Origin: Elephas maximus indicus
Taxonomy: Eukaryota > Chordata > Mammalia > Proboscidea > Elephantidae
Reading direction: 5' to 3'
Length of the DNA: 64,000 nt
Assembly: GCF_024166365.1 (NCBI RefSeq)
Contig: NC_064838.1
Location: 75,842,001-75,906,000 of the forward strand
The notes under the pieces: model-generated
The model's database searches: none
What the model was told of the DNA's origin: nothing
What the model saw: only the letters and a program-made list of their open reading frames with translations
Position numbers and translations under genes: made by a program
Part shown: positions 56,901 to 64,000 of the stretch, piece by piece
How positions within the stretch are numbered: position 1 is the stretch's first letter
Layout of the letters: every line of letters begins with the position of its first letter

Positions 56901-58318
56901 TTTTGGCAAGTGTGATTATGATGTATTGTTGTGACATTCTTTTGCAGTTCATTGTATATGGGGCTATTTGAGCTTATTAGATGGTCAGGTTTTCTTCTTT
57001 CATGATATTTGGAAGTTTTCTGTCAGTAAATCTTCAACAACCTTCTCTGTGTTTTCCACTTTCTCTCCCTGTTCTGAAACTCCAATCACATGCAAATTTT
57101 TGCTCTTGATTCTGTCCCACATAATTCTTAATTTTTCTTCATTGTCTTCTCTAATTTTTCCTCAGAGAAAGTGGTGTAACTATGTTTGCCTTCAATATAG
57201 CTGGTTCTGTCTTCTATTGTTTCAAATTTGCTTTTAACCTTCTATTCAGTTGTCTATTTCTGAACTTTTGTTATCTTTTTGATTAACCATGCCTTTTTTT
57301 TTTTTTTGCATGGTTTCTAATTGTTTATTTATTGTGATTTTTTTCTTGTATTATTTTTCTTTATTCTTGCATATTTTTGTCTTTTTTTTCCTTGATTTCG
57401 AGTATGTTTTTGTTGGTTTCATCTCTTTTTTTCCATGATTTTGTGATTTTTTTCTTTTTTTTTTTCCCTGTGTTTTTCTTGATCTCTTTCCTAATGTCTT
57501 GGAAAGCCCTAAATATTAGTATTTTGAATTACCAGGTAGTTCCACTGCCTTTTCTTCTACCAGAAGTTTATCTGATTCATTATTTTGGTCACTTGCTGGA
57601 GCCATCTTGTCCTGCTGTCTCCGAGACATTAAGGTCTTTTTTTCTTTATATATTGATTGTAAACTTATTTGTTTCATCCTGTTTTTGTCTTTTGATTCTA
57701 TGCCAGGGAAGGTAGGCTGGTCATTCTTTGCTGCTTGCTTGTCTCTGGTATGATAGCTTTCACCACCTTCTCTGATTGGCAAGGCAGCAGCAGGCAGGGT
57801 GAGCCCACTTCTTTCTACACTGATTTGGTGAGGTGGGTGAAGGTGTACTGAGTGGGTGTTTTTTGCCTTCTGATGTTGGTCCAGAGGTGTGCAAATATTC
57901 ACAGCCCCTCACCAGTTGGGCGGGGGTGTCAGTGGGGTGTCGTACAGGCTTACTTCCCACCATTCAGCAGTTGATTGAGTGGTGGGAGAGGACGTGCAAT
58001 GGGAATCTGGGATGGAGGTGTGCCTGAGTGTTGGGGGATGCTCTAGCCTTGGCTGCTTTGAGGGGGCCCAAGTAAAAGGAGGGAAGTGGCATATGGGGCA
58101 GAAGGGCGAGGTACGGAAAAGCTTGTATTTCTGGTTACCAAGTATTCTATGTCCTGTTGTGAGCTCTGTGAAGTTGCTTTCCCATCTTTCCTGTCTGGGC
58201 TCATTGCTGGCTGTGCTTCAAGAGGGCAACACTGTTCATATTTGTTGACAGGGGACATCCACTTCATGTCTCTCCTAGATCTCTGTTTTATGTCAGTATC
58301 TTCTTTCATTCAGTATTT
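53955..58318 (-). mobile_element. L1: Old LINE-1, 3' half missing, copy after unit 3
   Basis: The same element as 11,449-15,720, starting at the same host/L1 boundary. ORF2 runs down from about 56,105 and stops beyond the FADD region near 53,955. ORF1 is about 56,600-57,632; its N-terminus MSRRQQDKMAPASDQNNESD is readable at 57,632 downward. The 5' UTR is about 57,640-58,318. Both ORFs are interrupted many times. The 5' end is cut by the insertion of a younger L1 at 58,319, whereas the unit 1 copy continues about 25-30 bp further before leaving L1-like sequence. Confidence 0.85.
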
Positions 58319-61300
58319 TTTTAAATAACTTTTCTTGTGCTTCAAGTGAAAGTTTACAAATCAAGCCAGTCTGTCAAACATAAACTTATTTTTTTTTTAC
58401 ACCTTACTTCATACACCCATTTACTCTCGGCCTAATGAGTCAGCCCTCTCCCTCCTTCCAGTCTCTCCTTTTGTGACAATTTTGCCAGTTTCTAACCCTC
58501 TCTACCCTCCCATCATCCCTCCAGACAAGAGCTGCCAACACTGTCTCAAGTGTCCACCTCATACAAGCAGCTCACTCTTCATCAGCATCACTCTCCAACC
58601 CATTTTCCAGTCCCTTCCATGTCTGATGAGTTGTCTTCAGGAATGGTTCCTGTCCAGGCCTACAGAAGGTTTGGGAAACATGACTGTCAGGATTCTTCTA
58701 GTCTCAGTCTGACTATTAAGTCTAGTCTTTTTATGAGAATTTGGGATCTGCACCCCCACAGTTCTCCTGCTCCCTCAGGGATTCTCTGTTATGCTCCCTG
58801 TCAGGGCAGTCATCCGTTGTGGCCGGGCACCAACTAGTTTTTCTGGTCTCAGGATGATGTAAGTCTCTAGTTCATGTGGCCCTTTCTGTCTCTTGGGCTC
58901 ATAGCTATCGTGTGACCTTGGTGTTCTTCATTCTCCTTTGATCCAGGTGGGTTGAGACCAGTTGATGCATCTTACATGGCTGCTTGTTAGCATTTAAGAC
59001 CCCAGATGCCACACTTCAAAGTGGGATGCAGAATGTTTTCTTAATACAATTTATTTTCCCAATTGACTTAGAAGTCCCCTTAAGCCATAGTCCCAAAACC
59101 CCTGCCCTTGCTTCACTGACCTTCGAAGCATTCAGTTTATTCAGGAAACTTCTTTGCTTTTGGCCCAGTCCAGTTGAGCTGACCTTCCCTATATTGGGTA
59201 TTGTCCTTCCCTTCACCTAAAGTAGTTCTTAACTACTATCTAATCAGTAAATAACTCTCTCCGACCCTACCTACCTCCCCCCTCTCGTAACCAAAAAAGA
59301 ATGTGTTCTTCTCAGTTTATACTAGTTCTCAAGATCTTATAATAGTGGTCTTATACAACATTTGTCCTTTTCATCTGGCTAATTTCACTCAGCATAATGC
59401 TTTCCAGGTTCCTCCACGTTATGAAATGTTTCACAGATTCGTCACTGTTCTTTATCCATGCGTAGTATTCCATTGTGTGAATATACCATAATTTATTTAA
59501 CCATTCATCCATTGAGGGAGACCTTGGTTGCTTCCAGCTTTTTGCTATTGTAAACAATGCTGCAATAAACATGGGCGTGCATATATCTGTTCATGTAAAG
59601 GCTCTTATTTCTCTAGGATATATTCTGAGTTGTGGGATTTCTGGGTTGTATGGTAGTTCTATTTCTAACTTTTTAAGGAAACTCCAGATAGATTTCCAAA
59701 GGGGTTGTACCATTTTACATTCCCACCAGCATTTTATAAGAGTTCCAATCTCTCCGCAGCCTCTCCAACATTTCTTATTTTGTGTTTTTTGGATTAATGC
59801 CAGCCTTGTTGGAGTGAGATGGAATCTCATTGAAGTTTCAATTTGCGTTTCTGTAATGGCTAATGATTGAGAGCATTCTGTCACGTATCTGTTAGTCGCC
59901 TGAATATCTGCTTTAGTGAAGTGAGTGTTCATATCCTTTGCCCAATTTTTAATTGGTTGTTTGTCTTTTTGTGGTTGAGTTTTAACAGAATCATATAGAT
60001 TTTAGAGATCAGGCGCTGGTCAGAAATTCCATAGGTGAAAATTTTTTCCCGACCTGTAGGTGGTCTTTTTACTCTTTTGGTGAAGTCTTTAGATGAGCAT
60101 AGGTGTTTGATTTTTAGGAGCTCCCAGTTATCTGGTTTCTCTTTGTCATTTTTAATAATCTTTTATATTCTGTTTATGCCTTGTATTAGGGCTCCTAACG
60201 TTGTCCCTATTTTTCCTTCCATGATCTTTATCGTTTTAGGTTTTACGTTTAGGTCTTTGATCCACTTGGAGTTAGTTTTTGTGCATGGTGTGAGGTATGG
60301 GTCCTATTTCATTTTTTTGCAAATGGATATCCAGTTACGCCAGCACCATTTGTTAAAAAGACTATCTTTTCCCCAATTAACTGGCACTGGGCCTTTGTCA
60401 AATATCAGCTGCTCATATGTGGATGGATTTATATCTGGGTTCTCAATTCTGTTCCATTGGTCTATGTGCCTGTTGTTGTACCAGTACCAGGCAGTTTTGA
60501 CTACTGTGGCTGTATAGTATGTTCTAAAATCAGGTAGAGTGAGGCCTCCCACTTTCTTCTTCTTTTTCAGTAATGCTTTGCTTATCCAGGGCTTCTTTCC
60601 CTTCCAAATAAAGTTGATGATTTCTTTCTCCATCACTTTAAAAAATGTCATTGGAATTTGGATCAGAAGGGCATTGTATGTATAGATGGCTTTTGGTAGA
60701 ATAGATATTTTTACTACGTTAAGTCTTCCTATCCAAGAGTAAGGTAGGTTTTTCCACTTATGTAAGTCCTTTTTAGTTTCTTGCACTAGTACTTTGTAGT
60801 ATTCTTTGTATAGGTCTTTTACATCTTTGGTAAGATTTATTCTTAAGTATTTTATCTTCTTGGGGGCTACTGTGAATGGTATTGATTTGGTGATTTCCTC
60901 TTCGGTGTTCTTTTTGTTGATGTAGAGGAATCCAAGTGATTTTTCTATGTTTATCTTGTAACCTGAGACTCTGCCAAACTCTTCTATTAGTTTGAGTAGT
61001 TTTCTGGAGGATTCCTTAGGGTTTTCTGTGTATAAGATCATGTCATCTGCAAATAGAGATAATTTTACTTCCTCCTTGCCAATCTGGATGCCCTTTATTT
61101 CTTTGTCTAGCCTAATTGCTCTGGCTAGGACCTCTAGCACAGTGTTGAATAAGAGCGGTGATAAAGGGCATCCTTGTCTCGTTCCCGTTCTTCAGGGAAT
61201 TGCTTTCAGGCTCTCTCCATTTAGAGTGATGTTGGCTGTTGGCTTTGTATAGATGCCTTTTTTTATGCTGAGGAATTTTCCTTCAATTCATATTTTGCTG

Positions 61301-64000
61301 AGTTTTTTTTATCATGAATGGGTGTTGGACTTTATCAAATGCCTTTTCTGCATCAATTGATAAGATCATGTGGTTTTTGTCTTTTGGTTTATTTATATGG
61401 TGGATTACATTCATGGTTTTTCTAATAATAAACCAACCTCGCATACCTTGTATAAATCCCACTTGGTCGTGGTGGATTATTTTTTTGATATGTTGTTGAA
61501 TTCCATTGGCTAGAATTTTGTTGAGGATTTTTGCATCTATGCTCATGAGGGATATAGGTCTGTAATTTTCTTTTTTTGTGGTGTCTTTACCTGGTTTTGG
61601 TATCAGGGATATGGCGGCCTCATAGAATGAGTTAGGCAGTATTCCCTCATTTTCTATGCTTTGAAATACCGTCAGTAGTAGTGGTGTTAACTCTTCTCTG
61701 AAAGTTTGGTAGAACTCTGTGGTAAAGCCGTCCAGCCCAGGGATTTTTTTTTGTTGGGAGTTTTTTGATTACCGTTTCAATCTCTTTTTTTGTTATGGGT
61801 CTATTTAGTTCTTCTACTTCTGATTGTTTTAGTTTAGGTAGGTAGTGTTTTTCTAGGAATTCATCCATTTCTTCTAGGTTTGCAAATTTGTTAGAGTGCA
61901 ACTTTTTGTAATAATCTGATATAATTCTTTCAATTTCAGTTGGGTCTGTTGTGATATGGACCATCTCGTTTCTTATTCAGGTTATTTGTTTCCTATCCTG
62001 TATTTCTTTAGTCAGTCTGGCAAATGGTTTATCAATTTTGTTCATTTTTTCAAAGAACCAACATTTGGTTTTGTTAATTCTTTCAAGTGTTTTTCTGTTC
62101 TCTAATTCATTTAGTTCAGCTCTAATTTTTATTATTTGTTTTCTTCTGGTGCCTGATGGATTCTTTTGTTGCTCACTTTCTATTTGTTCAAGTTGTAGGG
62201 CCAGTTCTCTGATTTTGGCTCTTTCTTCTTTTTGTATGTGTGCATTTATCGATATAAATTGAGCTCTGAGCACTGCTTTTGCTGTGTCCCAGAGGTTTTG
62301 ATAGGAAATGTTTTCATTCTCTTTGCATTCTATGAATTTCTTTATTCCCTCCTTAATGTCTTCTATAACCCAGTCTTTTTTGAGCAGGGTATTGTTCAGT
62401 TTCCAAGTATTTGATTTCTTTTCCCTAATTTTTCTGTTATTCATTTCCACTTTTATGGCCTTTGGTCTGAGATGATGCTTTGTAAAATTTCGATGTTTTG
62501 GATTCTGCAAAGGTTTGTTTTATGACCTAATATGTAATCTATTCTAGAGAATGTTCCATGTGCGCTAGGAAAAAAGTATACTTTGCAGCATTTTGGTGGA
62601 GTGTTCTGTATAAGTCTATGAGGTCAAGTTTGTTGATTGGGGCAATTAGGTCTTCCGTGTCTCTGTTGAGCTTCTTACTGGAAAGTGGTGTGTTGAAGTC
62701 TCCTACTATAATTGTGTAGGTATTTATCTCACTTTTCTGTCCTGTTAAAGTTTGTTTTATGTATCTTACAGCCCTGTCATTGGGTACATAAATATTTAAC
62801 ATGGTTATATCTTCCTGGTCAATTGTCCCTTTAATCATTATGTCATGTCCTTCTTTATCATTTGTGGTGGATTTAACTTTAAAGTCTATTTTGTCAGAAA
62901 TTAATATTGCTCCTCCTGCTCTTTTTTGCATGTTGTTTGCTCGATATATTTTTTCCATCCTTTGAGTTTTAGTTTGTTTGTGTCTCTAAGTCTAAGGTGT
63001 GTCTCTTGCAGGCAGCATATATATGGATCGTGTTTCTTTATCGAGTCTAAGATTCTCTGTCTCTTTATTGGTGCATTTAGTCCATTTACATTCAGTGTAA
63101 TTATATATAAGTATGTGTTTAGTGCTGTCACTTTGATGCCTTTTTATGTGGGTTGTTGACAATTTCATTTTTCCACTTTTTTGTGCTGAGACTTTTTCTT
63201 TGCAAATTGTGTGTTCCTCATTTTCATAGTATTTGGCTTTATGTTTGCTGAGTTGTTATGTTTTTCTTGGTTTTTATTTTGAGTTCTGGAGTTATACCTC
63301 TTTATTGTTACCTTAATATTTACCCTATTTTTCTAAGTAAAAACCTAACTTGTATTGTCCTATATTGCCTTGTATCCCTCTCCATATGGCCTTTCTATGC
63401 CACCTGTATTTAGTCCCTCTTTTCGATTATTCTGATCTTTTACATATTGACCTCAGTGATTCTGTTTTGAGCGTTTTTTTTCTTTTCAAAATTAATCTTA
63501 ATTTGTTTTTGTTATTTCCCTATTTTTGTTGGTATCAGGATGTTCTGTTCTGTGACCTTGTGTTGTGCTGGTATCTGATATTATTGGTTTTCTGACCAAA
63601 CAATTTCCTTTAGTATTTCTTGTAGCTTTGGTTTGGTTTTTGCAAATTCTCTAAGTTTGCATTTATCTGTTTTAATTTCACCTTCATATTTTAGAGAGAG
63701 TTTTGCTGGATATATGATCCTTGGCTGGCAATTCTTCTCCTTCAGTGCTCTATGTATGTCATCCCATTGCCTTCTTGACTGCATGGTTTCTGCTGAGTAG
63801 TGTGAACTTATTCTTATTGATTCTCCTTTGTAGGAGACCTTTCTTTTATCCCTGGCTGCTTTTAAAATTTTCTCTTTATCTTTGGTTTTGGCAAGTTTGA
63901 TGATAATATGTCTTGGTGATTTTCTTTTTGAATCAATCTTAAATGGGGTTCGATGAGCATCTTGGATAGATATCCTTTCGTCTTTCGTGATGTCAGGGAA
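58319..64000 (-). mobile_element. L1: LINE-1, minus strand, running off the window
   Basis: A younger L1 of the same family as 21,157-25,142, nested at the edge of the older L1. The 3' UTR is 58,319-59,350. ORF2 spans about 59,351-63,131, close to the usual 1,270-codon length. The endonuclease start reads YIITLNVNGLNAPIKRQRIL and CLQETHLRLRDTNKLKLKGW (62,901-63,131), with VGDFNTPLSS at 62,539-62,958. RT has [17 protein letters not shown] (61,283-61,546) and [16 protein letters not shown] (60,304-61,140). The Cys-rich [18 protein letters not shown] is at 59,591-59,932, and the C-terminus WYIHTMEYYAWIKNSDES at 59,351-59,572. ORF2 has roughly seven or eight breaks. A spacer of about 450 bp separates it from ORF1. 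Confidence 0.92.
63581..64000 (-). CDS. L1 ORF1 protein, C-terminal part (element gene, cut by window)
   Basis: Open from the window edge to a stop at 63,581, 139 codons plus stop. It covers the ORF1p RRM and C-terminal domains: FPDITKDERISIQDAHRTPF, PRHIIIKLAKTKDKEKILKA, SYKGESIRISSHYSAETMQS, RRQWDDIHRALKEKNCQPRI, IYPAKLSLKYEGEIKTDK and a tail LQEILKEIVWSENQ. ORF1p is the RNA-binding trimeric chaperone of L1 ribonucleoprotein particles. The N-terminal coiled coil lies beyond the window. Unlike ORF2 of the same element, this part shows no break, which fits a fairly young insertion. It is a transposon gene, not a host gene. Confidence 0.85.
   Translation of the reverse strand, partial: FPDITKDERISIQDAHRTPFKIDSKRKSPRHIIIKLAKTKDKEKILKAARDKRKVSYKGESIRISSHYSAETMQSRRQWDDIHRALKEKNCQPRIIYPAKLSLKYEGEIKTDKCKLREFAKTKPKLQEILKEIVWSENQ

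Noticed and set aside
60035-60517. A 160-codon plus-strand frame
   Set aside because: Antisense of the L1 RT and post-RT region, which reads clearly as ORF2 on the other strand.
1-64000. CRISPR array, operon or phage-like system
   Set aside because: There are no short regularly spaced repeats with unique spacers, coding density is low and every repeat class is mammalian.

Overview
This is a stretch of mammalian nuclear DNA, about 35% GC by eye, from an olfactory receptor (OR) gene cluster. Nine copies of a tRNA-derived SINE carry the afrotherian AfroSINE sequence. A BovB/RTE-clade LINE ends in the same 3' tail as that SINE. Together these point to Afrotheria, most likely a proboscidean (elephant) or close paenungulate; the species is inference. 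All long reading frames are OR coding exons or LINE open reading frames. I see no rRNA, tRNA gene, CRISPR array or operon.

The main architecture is a three-copy array of one segment, all copies in the same orientation. Each copy carries two OR genes about 9 kb apart, here called A and B. Unit 1 spans 1 to about 11,448 and is cut by the window start. Unit 2 spans about 26,065 to 39,271. Unit 3 spans about 39,272 to 53,953. The six OR loci are: A1, only the 3' end visible (1-123); B1, pseudogene (9216-10197); A2, pseudogene (27036-27952); B2, the single intact gene, 335 aa (37042-38049); A3, pseudogene (40224-41138); B3, pseudogene (51731-52718). All look like OR family 4, closest to OR4A and next to OR4C. 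Each unit also shares three AfroSINEs, an old RTE remnant, a MIR, L2-like tails and a polypyrimidine tract. The shared repeats predate the duplications. A 1.56-kb RTE insertion with an 11-bp target-site duplication is only in unit 3 and so came later.

Between the OR units lie LINE-1 blocks. An old, minus-strand L1 lacking its 3' half follows unit 1 (11,449-15,720) and unit 3 (53,955-58,318); it is the same ancestral element copied with the units. Unit 2 instead joins unit 3 directly at about 39,271, within a few bases of where the L1 begins in the other copies. Two younger minus-strand L1s of one family lie at 21,157-25,142 (5' truncated) and 58,319-64,000 (runs off the window). Between 15,720 and 21,150 there are only old L1 pieces, one MaLR-type LTR fossil and unassigned AT-rich sequence.

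The biology on show is birth and death of chemoreceptor genes: repeated duplication, loss of most copies by frameshift or nonsense change, and one surviving receptor with an extended C-terminal tail. I did not find a convincing undescribed molecular system. The items most worth checking are the coincident L1/duplication breakpoint, the mosaic similarity of the B genes, and the layered AfroSINE/RTE record.
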